Assembly: GCA_963827065.1 (NCBI GenBank)
Contig: CAWGZM010000008.1
Coordinates: 496,001 to 560,000, forward strand
Length of the DNA: 64,000 bases
Source of the DNA: JACVRW01 sp963827065
Lineage (GTDB): Bacteria; Actinomycetota; Thermoleophilia; Solirubrobacterales; Thermoleophilaceae
Direction: 5' to 3'
Shown here: positions 8,859-17,876 of the stretch, one piece after another
Layout of the letters: the number at the start of each line of letters is the position of its first letter
Position numbering within the stretch: position 1 is the stretch's first letter
Notes under the pieces: model-generated
Told to the model about the DNA's origin: nothing
The model's database searches: none
What the model saw: only the letters and a program-made list of their open reading frames with translations
Program-made: the position numbers and the translations under genes

Positions 8859-10322
8859 ATGAGCGAACTCCTGCTCGGGATCGACGAGGGGACCTCCGCC
8901 GTCAAGGCGGTTCTCTACGACGAGGACCTTCGCCCGGTGGCGGAGGCGCGCCGCGAGAAGCCGCTCAGCCATCCGCGCTCGGGTTGGGTCGAGCAGGATC
9001 CCGAGGCGGTGATGGTCGCCGTCGTCGACGCGGTTGCCGAGCTGCTGCACGGCGCCGACGGCGAAATCGTCGCCTGCGGGCTCGACCATCAGGGCGAGTC
9101 GGTGCTCGCCTGGGACGCCGAGAGCGGCGACCCGCTCACGCCGATCGTCACCTGGCAGGACAAGCGCTCCCAGGAGATCCTGGACGAGCTCGAGGCGGAC
9201 GGCCGCGCCGAGCGCGTCCGCGAGCGCAGCCGGCTGCCGCTCGACCCCTACTTCTCCGCCGGCAAGCTCGCCTGGCTGCTCCGCAACGACGAGCGCGTCG
9301 CCGCCGCCGTCGCCGCCGGTACGGCGCGGCTCGGGACGGTCGACGCGTGGCTCTGCGACATGCTCGGCGCCGGCTTCGCCACCGATCTCTCGACCGCGTC
9401 GCGCACCCAGCTCGCGGTGCCGGGCGAGCCGGACTGGGACGCGGAGCTGCTGGAGGTCTTCGGTGTTCCGCACGCGGCACTGCCGCCGCTCGTGGACACC
9501 GCGGGCGAGCTGGGCGAGCTGCGCCACCCCGACTGGCCGCGGGCGCTGCCGTTGCGAGCCCGGATCGTCGATCAGCAGGCCGCGCTGGCCGGCGCCGGCT
9601 GCGTCGAGCCGGGCCGCGTCAAGGCAACCTACGGCACGGGGGTGTTCGTCCTCGCCAACGTCGGCGAGGAGCTCCCGGGCGGAGGTGCCGAGGGTCTCTT
9701 TCCGACCGTCGCGTGGCGCATCGGCGGCAAAGTCGAGTTCGCACTCGACGGTGGCGTCTTCACGGCCGGGGCGCTCCTCAACTGGCTGTCGGAGGACCTC
9801 GGCCTCGCGCCCGACGCGGCCGGCCTGGCCGCCCTCGCCGCTCAGGTCGAGGACTGCGGCGGCGTGAGGATCCTGCCCGCGCTCGCCGGTCTCGGCGCCC
9901 CCTGGTGGCGCCCGGAGGCCCATGCTGTCGTGGCGGGCCTGTCGGCGGCCGCTCGGCCCGGGCACATCGCGCGGGCGGCGCTCGACGCGATCGCATGGCG
10001 GGTAGCGGACATCCTGGCGGTCGTCTCCGAGCACGCGTCCCTGGACGTGCTGCGCGTCGACGGCGGACTCACGCGCGACCCGCTGCTCATGCAGCTCCAG
10101 GCGGACACCGGCGGCGTGCCAGTGCAGCGCGGCGCGGTCGACGCGACCGCGGCCGGCTCCGCGGCGCTCGCGGCGGTGGGTGCCGGCCTCTGGGGCTCCA
10201 CCGCCGAGATCGCCGAGAGGCTGCCGGTGGGAGAGCGCTTCGAGCCCGGCCGCGACGACGATTGGCGGGCGCGCGAGCACGCCGAATGGCGCGGCTTCGT
10301 TACGGCCGCCGCCTCCCTTTAG
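8859..10322 (+). CDS. FGGY family carbohydrate kinase (glycerol kinase-like)
   Basis: The 487-residue FGGY kinase begins LLLGIDEGTSAVKAVLYD, the phosphate-1 motif, followed by the GWVEQDPEAV loop and CGLDHQGESVLAWD. The C-terminal ATPase half has YGTGVFVLANVG and the adenosine motif around LRVDGGLTRDPLLMQLQAD. The family phosphorylates glycerol, pentuloses or related polyols; glycerol-kinase-like features dominate, but no transporter or glycerol dehydrogenase adjoins it. The ATG at 8859 gives the family N terminus; the frame is open further upstream but lacks homology. The gene is divergent from the amine permease and is followed by an antiporter after 115 bp. Confidence 0.8.
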   Translation: MSELLLGIDEGTSAVKAVLYDEDLRPVAEARREKPLSHPRSGWVEQDPEAVMVAVVDAVAELLHGADGEIVACGLDHQGESVLAWDAESGDPLTPIVTWQDKRSQEILDELEADGRAERVRERSRLPLDPYFSAGKLAWLLRNDERVAAAVAAGTARLGTVDAWLCDMLGAGFATDLSTASRTQLAVPGEPDWDAELLEVFGVPHAALPPLVDTAGELGELRHPDWPRALPLRARIVDQQAALAGAGCVEPGRVKATYGTGVFVLANVGEELPGGGAEGLFPTVAWRIGGKVEFALDGGVFTAGALLNWLSEDLGLAPDAAGLAALAAQVEDCGGVRILPALAGLGAPWWRPEAHAVVAGLSAAARPGHIARAALDAIAWRVADILAVVSEHASLDVLRVDGGLTRDPLLMQLQADTGGVPVQRGAVDATAAGSAALAAVGAGLWGSTAEIAERLPVGERFEPGRDDDWRAREHAEWRGFVTAAASL

Positions 10323-10437
10323 CGGGCACGTTCGGCGCGATAGGGTGACGGCCCCCCGATGACGCGCTCCACCCCGCCCCTGTTCAGCAGTCACACCGGC
10401 GACTGAGGCGAGCCGCAATCGTTGAACGGGCCCGTCG

Positions 10438-12222
10438 ATGAGCGATGAAGAGCTCATCCTCGTCGCCGGGCTGCTGCTGACCGCCGGGCTCGCCGCCTCG
10501 CTGATGGCCGGGCGCATCCGGCTGCCGGGCCTCCTGCTCTTCCTCGGCGTCGGAATGCTCGTGGGGTCGGACGGGCTCGGTTGGCTCGACTTCGACGACT
10601 ACCACCTCGCCGAGACGATCGGCGTCATCGCACTCGCCCTGATCCTGTTCGAGGGCGGCCTGACGGCCGGCTGGGGGGACATCCGACCGGTGCTGCGGCC
10701 CGCGCTCAGCCTGGCGCTCTTCGGGACGCTGCTCACCGCAGCCATCGGCGGCCTGGCGGCGATGGTGCTCTTCGACCTGTCGCTGACCGAGGGACTCCTG
10801 CTCGGCTCCATCATCGCTGCCACGGACGGCGCGGCGATCTTCGCCGTGTTGCGGACGTCCTCGCTCGAGAAGCGGCTCTCGCGCACGCTCGAGGGCGAAT
10901 CCGGCTTCAACGACCCGGTGGCCGTCCTGCTCGTGCTCGGATTCATCGAGTGGATCCAGGTGCCCGATTACGGCGTGCTCGACATGCTCTGGCTGTTCGT
11001 GCGCCAGCTCGGCATCGGCGCCGTGGTGGGCTTCGGCGTCGGCTGGCTCGCCGTCCAGGCCTTCCAGCGCGCCCGGCTCGACACACCCGGCCTCTACCCG
11101 GTCGCGTCGCTGGCGGCGGCCGCCCTCGCGTACGGCGCGGCGGCGAGCATCGAGGGCTCGGGCTTCCTCGCGGTCTACCTCGCCGGGCTTGCGCTCGGCA
11201 GCGCGAACATCCCGGCGAAGCAGACGATCACGACCTTCCACGTCGGCCTGGCCTGGGTGGCCCAGCTGACCATGTTCCTCGCGCTCGGGTTGCTGATCTT
11301 CCCGAGTGACGTGCTCGATGAGGTGGTCGAGGGCACGCTGCTGGCGCTCGTAGTGACGTTCGTCGCACGCCCGATCGCCACCTTCGCCTCCACTGCGTTC
11401 GAGCGCTTCACGCTCGCGGAGCGTGTGGTGCTCGGCTGGGCCGGCCTCCGCGGCGCCGTCCCGATCGTCCTCGCGCTGTTTCCTGTGAACGCGGGGGTCA
11501 CCGGCAGTGTGGATTTCCTGAACGTCGTGTTCTTCGCCGTGCTGCTCTCGACACTGCTCCAGGGGACGACCTTCGAAGCGCTGGCCCGCCGGCTCGGGTT
11601 GACCACCGACGAGCCCGCCCTGCCCAGCCCCATCGCCGAGACAGGCACGATCCGCCGGCTCGGCGCCGAGGTGGTCGAGTACCCGGTGCGGGACGACGAC
11701 GCCATCGTCGGCCTCCGCACGCGCGAGCTCGAACTGCCGCGCGAGGCGCTCGTCAGCGTGATCGTGCGCGAGGGCGAGGCGCTCCTGCCGCGCGGCTCGA
11801 CGCGCATCGCGGGGGGCGACAGGCTGCACGTGCTCGTCCGCCAGGAGGCCGCACCTGAGGTGCGTGATCTGCTCGCGCGCTGGCGGCGCGGGCCGATCGG
11901 CCCGGACGTGGCGCCGCCGCGTCCGCGGCTCGCGGGAGCCGCGCCGGTCTTCCACGTGCGCCGCTGGTCTGAGGATGAGGGCGACCCGAACCGCCCGGAT
12001 CAGATCGACGGCCTCCAGGTGATCGATCGCCTCCGCTCGCGGCGCGACGTGCCGGGCTCGCTCGTGCTGCTCGAGGACGGCCGCTACGCCGTGGTGGGAC
12101 CGGTGATGGCGCTCGGCTCACGTCAGGCGATTAACGATTGGGTGCGGCGCCGCATGCGGCAGGGCGTCTCGGACAACGAGCGCGTGTGGTGGGAGGAGGT
12201 GCTGGGCGCGATCGCGCTCTAA
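10438..12222 (+). CDS. CPA1-type cation/proton antiporter with C-terminal TrkA-C domain
   Basis: The 594-residue product resembles NhaP2/CvrA-type potassium (or sodium)/proton antiporters. Residues 1 to about 390 form about 12 membrane helices with IALALILFEGGL and the acidic TDGAAIFAVLR and EGESGFNDPVAVLL motifs of the ion-binding site. A TrkA-C-like cytosolic domain follows (EYPVRDDDAIVGLRTRELEL to GGDRLHVLV), then about 100 residues resembling the extra C-terminal domain of such antiporters. It is predicted to control pH and K+ balance at the membrane. It stands between the kinase and choline-kinase genes without obvious functional tie. Confidence 0.85.
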   Translation: MSDEELILVAGLLLTAGLAASLMAGRIRLPGLLLFLGVGMLVGSDGLGWLDFDDYHLAETIGVIALALILFEGGLTAGWGDIRPVLRPALSLALFGTLLTAAIGGLAAMVLFDLSLTEGLLLGSIIAATDGAAIFAVLRTSSLEKRLSRTLEGESGFNDPVAVLLVLGFIEWIQVPDYGVLDMLWLFVRQLGIGAVVGFGVGWLAVQAFQRARLDTPGLYPVASLAAAALAYGAAASIEGSGFLAVYLAGLALGSANIPAKQTITTFHVGLAWVAQLTMFLALGLLIFPSDVLDEVVEGTLLALVVTFVARPIATFASTAFERFTLAERVVLGWAGLRGAVPIVLALFPVNAGVTGSVDFLNVVFFAVLLSTLLQGTTFEALARRLGLTTDEPALPSPIAETGTIRRLGAEVVEYPVRDDDAIVGLRTRELELPREALVSVIVREGEALLPRGSTRIAGGDRLHVLVRQEAAPEVRDLLARWRRGPIGPDVAPPRPRLAGAAPVFHVRRWSEDEGDPNRPDQIDGLQVIDRLRSRRDVPGSLVLLEDGRYAVVGPVMALGSRQAINDWVRRRMRQGVSDNERVWWEEVLGAIAL

Positions 12223-12231
12223 TGTGCGCTC

Positions 12232-13164
12232 ATGCACGAGGAAGTCACCATCCCCGAGTTGACTGAGGTGGTGGCCCGGCTCTCCGCCCTGCTCGGCAAG
12301 CGGGAGGGCGCCGTCGTGCAGCTCAAGGGCGGGATCACGAACCGCAACTTCCGCGTCAACTTCGGCGGCACCGACTACGTCGTGCGGCTGCCCGGCAAGA
12401 AGACGAACGTGCTCGGCATCGACCGCGAAGCGGAGCGCGCCGCCGCCAAGGCGGCGGCGGGGCTCGACATCGCGCCGCCGGTCGCGGCGATGCTCGAGAA
12501 CCCTCCCTGCCTCGTCACCTGCTTCGTCGCCGGCCGGCTCCCGAGCGCCGAGGAACTGAGGGCCCCGGCGTTCCTCGAGGCGGTCGGCCGGAACCTGCGA
12601 GCGTTCCACGACTCAGGCGCCGAGCTCCCGACCGGCTTCGACACCGTCGCGCTGGCCGACGACTACGCGCGCATCGCGGCGGAGCACGGCATCGAACCCC
12701 CGGCCGAGTTCGCCGAGGCACGGCGGCGCGCCGAGGCGATCAAGAAGACGGTCGCGAAGCACCCGGAGCACGCGCCCGTCTCCTGCCACAACGACCTGCT
12801 CACGGCCAACTTCATCCTCGACGAGGCCGACGTGTTGCGCATCATCGACTGGGAGTACGCCGGCATGGGCGACCGCTGGTTCGACCTCGGCAACTTCGCG
12901 GTCAACAACGAGCTCGGCGACGAGGACGAGGAGCGCTTCCTCACCGCCTACTTCGGCGAGCCGCCCGACGCGCGGCGGACCGCGACCCTCAAGCTGTTCC
13001 GCTACATGTCGGACCTGCGTGAGGCGATGTGGGGTGTCGTCCAGAGCGCGATCTCGGAGCTCGACTTCGACTTCGACGGCTACGCGGCAAAGCACTTCGA
13101 GCGCCTGACCGAGACCGGCTCGGACCCCCGCTTCGACACCTGGCTCCGGGACGCCCGGGGTTGA
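12232..13164 (+). CDS. Choline/ethanolamine kinase family phosphotransferase
   Basis: This 310-residue protein has the aminoglycoside-phosphotransferase/choline-kinase fold. The nucleotide loop is around KGGITNRNFRV, the catalytic loop is CHNDLLTANFI (Asp188, Asn193), and the metal ligand is Asp206 in IIDWEYAGMGDRWFDLGNF, which matches choline kinase signatures well. The likely reaction is ATP-dependent phosphorylation of choline or a similar amino alcohol. The stop overlaps the TTG start of the following dimethylglycine/sarcosine-type dehydrogenase, so the two are coupled; a shared role in choline-derived methylamine use is likely but inferred. Confidence 0.8.
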   Translation: MHEEVTIPELTEVVARLSALLGKREGAVVQLKGGITNRNFRVNFGGTDYVVRLPGKKTNVLGIDREAERAAAKAAAGLDIAPPVAAMLENPPCLVTCFVAGRLPSAEELRAPAFLEAVGRNLRAFHDSGAELPTGFDTVALADDYARIAAEHGIEPPAEFAEARRRAEAIKKTVAKHPEHAPVSCHNDLLTANFILDEADVLRIIDWEYAGMGDRWFDLGNFAVNNELGDEDEERFLTAYFGEPPDARRTATLKLFRYMSDLREAMWGVVQSAISELDFDFDGYAAKHFERLTETGSDPRFDTWLRDARG

Positions 13165-15614
13165 ACGCCCGGCGCGAGCTGCCGGGCGGCGCACGCTGCG
13201 TCGTGATCGGCGGCGGAGTCGGCGGGACGTCGATCGCGTACCACCTCAGTACGCTCGGCTGGGGGGACGACGTCGTGCTTGTCGAGCGCAACCAGCTCAC
13301 CTCGGGATCGACCTTCCACTCGGCCGGGCTGGTCGGGCAGCTGCGCGGCTCGGTGTCGCTCACCCGCATGATGATGTACTCAGTGGAGCTCTACCGGGAG
13401 CTCGGCGAGGACTGCGGCTGGGTCGAGTGCGGCGGCATCCGGCTCGCGTCGAGCGAGGAGCGGCTGGAGGAGCTGCGCCGCCAGGCCGGCTGGGCGAAGA
13501 CGTTCGGCCTGCCGCTCGAGCTGATCTCGGCGGACGAGGCGCGCGAGCTGTTCCCGCTCATGTCGACGGAGGGCGTGCTCGGCGCCGCCTGGCTTCCCAC
13601 CGACGGCTACCTCGATCCGTCCCAGCTCACGTTCGCCCTCGCCGAGCGTGCCCGGGCCGGCGGCGTGGCCGTCCATACGAACACGCGCGTCACGGGCATC
13701 GAGTCAGAGGGCGGGCGCGTCGCCGGCGTGCGCACCGAACGCGGCGACATCGAGGCGGACACCGTGGTGATTGCCGGCGGCATGTTCGCCGCCGAGCTCG
13801 GGCGGCTCGCGGGCGTGCGCATACCGGTCCTCCCGATGTCACACGAGTACATCGTCACGCAGCCGTTCCGGGAGCGGGATCCCGCGCGGCCGCTGCCGAC
13901 GCTGCGCGACCCGGACCTGCTCGTCTACTTCCGAGAGGACGGCGGCGGGCTTGTGATGGGCGGCTACGAGCGTCGCTCGGCGCCGGCCTTCCTCGACGGC
14001 GACGCGGCCGGCTTCGAGCGCATCCCGCCCGACTTCAACGGGCGGTTGCTCGAGGACGACTGGGACCGCTTCGAGGAGATCGTCGTGAACTCGCGCCGGC
14101 GCGTGCCGCAGATGGAGGACGTGCGCGTCACGCGCATGATCAACGGACCCGAGGCGTTCACGCCCGACAACGAGTTCTGCCTCGGCGAGACCGACGTCCG
14201 CGGGCTCTTCGTGGCGGCCGGCTTCTGCGCGCACGGGCTGGCCGGCGCGGGCGGGATCGGCAAGGTGATGGCCGAGTGGATCGACGCGGGCGAACCGTCG
14301 CTCGATCTCTGGAGCATGGACGTGCGCCGCTTCGGCCCGCACTACCACTCCCCCTCGCACACGCTCGCGCGCGTGCGCGAGACCTACGAGACCTACTACG
14401 ACATTCGCTACCCGGGTCACGAGCGCGAGGCCGGCCGCCCGCTGCGGCTGCCACCCGCGTACTCCTGGCACCGAGAGCACGGCGCGGCGTTCGGCGAGAA
14501 GTCGGGCTGGGAGCGGGTCAACTGGTACGAGTCGAACGCCGCCGCGGGCGACGAGTCGCTGCGCCCGCGAGGCTGGGCCGGGCGGCACTGGTCGCCCGCC
14601 ATCGGCGCCGAGCACCGAGCCTGCCGCGAGGCCGTGGCGCTCTTCGACGAGAGCTCGTTCGCGAAGCTCGAGATCGCCGGGCCTGGAGCGGCAGCGCTGC
14701 TCGAGCGGCTTTGCGCGAACGAGGTGGCGCGTGCGGTCGGGCGCATCACCTACACGCAGATGCTGAACCGGCGCGGCGGCATCGAGTCCGACCTCACCGT
14801 CTCGCGGCTGGCCGAGGATCGCTTCGGGATCGTGACCGGCACGGCGTTCGGCAGCCACGACCGCGAGTGGGTGCGCCGCCACCTGCCGGACGACGGCTCG
14901 GTGCAGGTCCATGACGTGACCTCGCAAAGGGCGTGCTTCGGGATCTGGGGGCCACGAGCACGCGACGTGCTCCAGCCGCTCACGCCCCAATCGCTCGCGA
15001 ACAAGGACTTCCCCTACATGACGCTGCGCGAGACAACGGTCGCGGGCGCACCGGTGCGGGCGCTGCGCGTGACCTACGTCGGCGAGCTCGGCTGGGAGCT
15101 CTACACGCCGAGCGAGTACGGGCTCGGGTTGTGGCAGGCGCTCTGGGAGGCGGGCGCGCCGCAGGGTGTGGTCGCGGGCGGCTACCGCGCGATCGACTCG
15201 CTGCGGCTCGAGAAGGGCTACCGCGTCTGGGGCGCCGACATCACGCCCGACACGACCCCCTACGAGGGCGGCGTCGGCTTCGCCGTGAAGCCGGAGAAAG
15301 AGGCCCAGTTCATCGGGCGCGAGGCGCTCGCGGCGGCCGACGAGCGCAGCCGGCTCTGCTGCCTCACGCTCGACGATCCGCGCTCGGTCGCGCTCGGCAA
15401 CGAGCCGGTGCGGGTGGACGGCGAGATCGCCGGCCGCGTCACGAGCGGCGGGTACGGCTACAGCGTCGAGCGTTCGATCGCCTACGCGCACCTGCCGCCC
15501 GATCGCGCGGCGCCGGGGACGGACGTCGAGATCGAGATCTTCGGGCGCTGGGTCGGAGGCCGCGTGGCGGGCGAGCCGCTGTTCGATCCGGACGGCGAGC
15601 GGGTGCGCGCCTAG
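13161..15614 (+). CDS. FAD-dependent oxidoreductase/GcvT fusion (dimethylglycine or sarcosine dehydrogenase-like)
   Basis: The 817-residue product has two parts. Residues 1 to about 400 form a DAO-type flavoprotein with the dinucleotide motif VIGGGVGGTSIAYHL and SGSTFHSAGLVGQLRG. Residues from about 430 form a GcvT-like folate-binding domain with the AHRACREAVALFDESSFAKL and GYRAIDSLRLEKGYRVWGAD signatures. Such fusions oxidatively demethylate dimethylglycine, sarcosine or related N-methyl compounds and pass the C1 unit to tetrahydrofolate. The start is taken as TTG at 13161, overlapping the choline-kinase stop (TTGA); a GTG fourteen codons on would cut the dinucleotide fold. A GntR-type regulator follows on the other strand. 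The exact N-methyl substrate is unknown. Confidence 0.85.
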   Translation: MNARRELPGGARCVVIGGGVGGTSIAYHLSTLGWGDDVVLVERNQLTSGSTFHSAGLVGQLRGSVSLTRMMMYSVELYRELGEDCGWVECGGIRLASSEERLEELRRQAGWAKTFGLPLELISADEARELFPLMSTEGVLGAAWLPTDGYLDPSQLTFALAERARAGGVAVHTNTRVTGIESEGGRVAGVRTERGDIEADTVVIAGGMFAAELGRLAGVRIPVLPMSHEYIVTQPFRERDPARPLPTLRDPDLLVYFREDGGGLVMGGYERRSAPAFLDGDAAGFERIPPDFNGRLLEDDWDRFEEIVVNSRRRVPQMEDVRVTRMINGPEAFTPDNEFCLGETDVRGLFVAAGFCAHGLAGAGGIGKVMAEWIDAGEPSLDLWSMDVRRFGPHYHSPSHTLARVRETYETYYDIRYPGHEREAGRPLRLPPAYSWHREHGAAFGEKSGWERVNWYESNAAAGDESLRPRGWAGRHWSPAIGAEHRACREAVALFDESSFAKLEIAGPGAAALLERLCANEVARAVGRITYTQMLNRRGGIESDLTVSRLAEDRFGIVTGTAFGSHDREWVRRHLPDDGSVQVHDVTSQRACFGIWGPRARDVLQPLTPQSLANKDFPYMTLRETTVAGAPVRALRVTYVGELGWELYTPSEYGLGLWQALWEAGAPQGVVAGGYRAIDSLRLEKGYRVWGADITPDTTPYEGGVGFAVKPEKEAQFIGREALAAADERSRLCCLTLDDPRSVALGNEPVRVDGEIAGRVTSGGYGYSVERSIAYAHLPPDRAAPGTDVEIEIFGRWVGGRVAGEPLFDPDGERVRA

Positions 15615-15623
15615 CGGCTCGGG

Positions 15624-16373
15624 CTACTCCGGCATCAGGCCGGCCAGGATGTGCTCGGTCCCCTCGATGTGCTGGCGCATGAGCCTCACCGCGCGGCCGG
15701 TGTCGCTCTTGCGCAGAAGCCCGATCAGGCGGCGGTGCTGGTTGTTCGAGCTCGTGAGCACCTCGTCCGGATGGGCGATGCGGGCAATCAGGTCGCTCAT
15801 CTGCCCCTGGACCTCGGTCATCGCCGTCACGAGCCGCGGCGAATGTGACGCCTCGGCGAGCCCGATGTGGAAGCGCACGTCGGCGCGCCGGTACTCGCCG
15901 AAGGGGCCGGTCGTCTCGGCCATTCTCTGGGTCAGCTCCTCGAGGTTGGCGAGGTCGTCCGCCGTGGCGCGCTCGGCGGCGAGCACCGTCGCCCCGGTCT
16001 CGACCGCGACGCGGTAGTCGAGCACTGCGCGGGCCTCTTCGCCCAGCACGATCCCGTCGCGCTTCTGCCCGAGCGGCGGCGCCGCCGCGACGAAGGTCCC
16101 GCCGGCGCGCCCGCGCTGAGAGACCAGATGGCCGCTCTGCACGAGCGTCGTGAGCGCCTGGCGCAGAGTCGAGCGCGAGATGTTGAGCTGGTCGGCGAGC
16201 TCGCGTTCGGATGGGAGCCGCGTGCCGGGCGCCAGGACGCCGAGGCGGATCGCCGTCCCGAGTCGCTCGACCGTCTCTTCGAAGGTCGTCGGCGGCTGTA
16301 CAGGCTTGAAGACGGCCTCGAACGCCGAACCGCGCTCCGCGGGCGTCGGGGGATGCACGTTCCAAAGGTACAT
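15624..16373 (-). CDS. GntR/FadR family transcriptional regulator
   Basis: This 249-residue regulator has an N-terminal winged helix (PSERELADQLNISRSTLRQAL near residues 48-68) and a C-terminal all-helical FCD domain with metal-ligand-like Asp and His residues (ADVRFHIGLAEAS, NQHRRLIGLL, MRQHI). FCD regulators bind small organic acids or amines. The start is set at the ATG at 16373 because GGGGTG lies upstream at good spacing; an ATG at 16385 is an alternative. It is convergent with the dehydrogenase/GcvT gene and divergent from the small gene at 16421. It is a natural candidate to control the amine genes, but no matching operator could be demonstrated. Confidence 0.8.
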   Translation of the reverse strand: MYLWNVHPPTPAERGSAFEAVFKPVQPPTTFEETVERLGTAIRLGVLAPGTRLPSERELADQLNISRSTLRQALTTLVQSGHLVSQRGRAGGTFVAAAPPLGQKRDGIVLGEEARAVLDYRVAVETGATVLAAERATADDLANLEELTQRMAETTGPFGEYRRADVRFHIGLAEASHSPRLVTAMTEVQGQMSDLIARIAHPDEVLTSSNNQHRRLIGLLRKSDTGRAVRLMRQHIEGTEHILAGLMPE

Positions 16374-16420
16374 GGAGCACCCCATTGACGCCGTGCCTGG
16401 GGTCAGTAGATTGGCCCGCC

Positions 16421-16672
16421 GTGGAGAACCGTCAGGAACGCGTCGTCGTAGAGACAGACCGGTATCGCGTCGAGGGGATGATGACTCTTCCGCGCGAGGG
16501 CTACCGCAGCCGCGTGTCGGACCACGTCAACCGCCGCGACCAGGAGTTCTTCACGATCCTCGACGCGGAGCTCGAGGCCCTGGACGGCTCCGGACGCGCC
16601 TGGAAGGCGCCCGTCCTGATGCTGGCACGCCGCCACATAAGGCTGATCGTGCCCGCCTCGGAAGGGGCCTAG
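16421..16672 (+). CDS. Small conserved protein, DUF6812-like
   Basis: The 83-residue product begins VENRQERVVVETDRYRVEGM and continues with a DHVNRRDQEFFTILDAELEAL motif. This matches, as I recall it, a small actinobacterial family (DUF6812) of unknown function, with a beta-rich fold like an RNA-binding or Sm-like barrel. The GTG at 16421 is preferred because the preceding codons in the same frame overlap the GntR promoter region and lack this pattern. The product is cytosolic with no catalytic motif visible. It is followed by a second small gene on the same strand. Confidence 0.65.
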   Translation: MENRQERVVVETDRYRVEGMMTLPREGYRSRVSDHVNRRDQEFFTILDAELEALDGSGRAWKAPVLMLARRHIRLIVPASEGA

Positions 16673-16713
16673 CCGTGCATTCCGTCCGGGCGCCCTCCCA
16701 GCATGGCCCGGCG

Positions 16714-16917
16714 ATGTTGTACGCGACCCTCATCTGCACCGACCCGGACTGCGGCGAGGAGCTCGAGGCCTGGGGCGAGCCCGAGCAGCTCGAGGCGCTC
16801 CTGTGCGTCAGCTGTGGCTGCCAGCTGCAGGCGCTCGCGTTCTGTGAAGTGCACGGCGGGACGGTAAGCGAGCTGCCCCGCCGGACCCCGCACGTGCAGC
16901 TGCGCGACGCGGCCTGA
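16714..16917 (+). CDS. Small zinc-ribbon-like protein
   Basis: This 67-residue product starts MLYATLICTDPDCGEELEAW. It has a Cys-x4-Cys pair (CTDPDC) and a second cluster CVSCGC about 25 residues later, the spacing of a small zinc ribbon. An FCEVHGG motif near the C terminus adds one more Cys and a His. Its function is unknown; such proteins often bind nucleic acid or a partner. The ATG at 16714 is the first start that gives this compact domain. Its stop is directly followed by the stop of the convergent CYTH-like gene. Confidence 0.6.
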   Translation: MLYATLICTDPDCGEELEAWGEPEQLEALLCVSCGCQLQALAFCEVHGGTVSELPRRTPHVQLRDAA

Positions 16918-17703
16918 TCAGGCCTCGTCGCCGTTCAGCTGTGCCGAGAAGAACTCGAGCGCCTTCTTCGTCTTCGTCTGCTGCTCGTCGGCGGGCGTGA
17001 GATCGCGCTGCTTCAGAAAGGCGCGCAGCTGGACGGCGACGTCGAAGGCCTCCGCCGGCAGGCACTTCGTCGACAGCTCGACGATCCGCGACCCGTCCGG
17101 ATAGAGCCAGAGCTCCCCCACCAGCCGGCGGCCCAGCTCCTTCGGACTGACGCGCAGCTTGAGCACGAAAATCGGCCCAAGGATCGACAGGTCGTCCAGC
17201 TCGAGGCCCTCGGGCGCGTGCTTGGCGAAGAAGGCCCGCTGCTCCTTCGAGAACAGCGAGCTGAGACGCCCTCCGCCCAGGATCCTCTTCCTCACGATCG
17301 GCTTCTCGAGCCGCTGCTTCATCGAGCCGGAGCACACGAACCCGCCCGGCATCGCGTCGACCTCGACCCCGAAGTCCGGCGACCTGCGCAGCTTCTTCGA
17401 GAGGTCCTCCGGAACCACGGGTCGCAGCTTCACAACCGAGTCGTCCCCCCGGCCCTGGACACGCCGGGCACGCGCAACCACGCCCGCCTCGTTCAGCGCG
17501 AGGTCCGGAGTGTCGAAGAAGAACACCTGCCGGATCTGCGCGTCGAGCGGATCCATGTCCAGCGCAACGGCGCTCTCCGAGAGATTCGTGTCCGGAACGG
17601 TGAGCTTGAGCTCGACGCTGTCCGAGTCCTTGATGAGGCCGAGCAGCTCGATGAGCTGCTCGTCAGAAAGTGTCGGGGCTGCGGCGGCGGCGGTTGCGGT
17701 CAT
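16918..17703 (-). CDS. CYTH-like domain protein
   Basis: This 261-residue protein has features of the CYTH (adenylyl cyclase/thiamine triphosphatase) tunnel fold: an early VELKLTVPD strand with the ExK element, VFFFDTPDLALNEAGVVARARR (a substrate-strand pattern with Arg residues), DSVVKLRPVV and GELWLYPDGSRIVELSTK. Known members act on triphosphate-containing substrates, but a reaction cannot be assigned here. The start is the ATG at 17703 with AGGAAGGA upstream; the frame stays open into the tRNA region but this is not coding. The terminator-like hairpin at 17754-17778 separates it from the upstream tRNA. Confidence 0.6.
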   Translation of the reverse strand: MTATAAAAAPTLSDEQLIELLGLIKDSDSVELKLTVPDTNLSESAVALDMDPLDAQIRQVFFFDTPDLALNEAGVVARARRVQGRGDDSVVKLRPVVPEDLSKKLRRSPDFGVEVDAMPGGFVCSGSMKQRLEKPIVRKRILGGGRLSSLFSKEQRAFFAKHAPEGLELDDLSILGPIFVLKLRVSPKELGRRLVGELWLYPDGSRIVELSTKCLPAEAFDVAVQLRAFLKQRDLTPADEQQTKTKKALEFFSAQLNGDEA

Positions 17704-17753
17704 TGCGAGTCCTTCCTGGTTTGCCGACCCACAGTATCCCGGGCCAGCCAAAG

Positions 17754-17778
17754 GAGGGTGGGATGAAATCCCACCCTC
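17754..17778 (-). terminator. Hairpin downstream of tRNA-Ser
   Basis: A perfect 10-bp stem, GAGGGTGGGA / TCCCACCCTC, has a five-base loop. Read on the minus strand it lies about 100 bases after the tRNA and is followed by CCTTTGG, only a short T run. It could end the tRNA transcript or lie in the leader of the CYTH-like gene. The stem repeats the sequence of the tRNA acceptor/T-arm (see findings), so it may instead be a relic of tRNA-end duplication. Confidence 0.5.
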
Positions 17779-17876
17779 TCCGGCGCGGGGCGCCCGCCTG
17801 GCAAGGAAGAGGGGTGCGACGCGTGCTCCGCACGCGAGCGCCCCGATGACGCCGCCGGGCAATGCGTATCCGCGAG

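Noticed and set aside
10360..10407. 15-codon frame MTRSTPPLFSSHTGD upstream of the antiporter as a leader peptide
   Set aside because: No attenuator hairpin, Shine-Dalgarno sequence or regulatory residue run supports it.
8019..10517. 832-residue minus-strand frame opposite the FGGY kinase
   Set aside because: Its composition is Arg/Ala/Gly-rich shadow sequence and the sense strand encodes a complete FGGY kinase.
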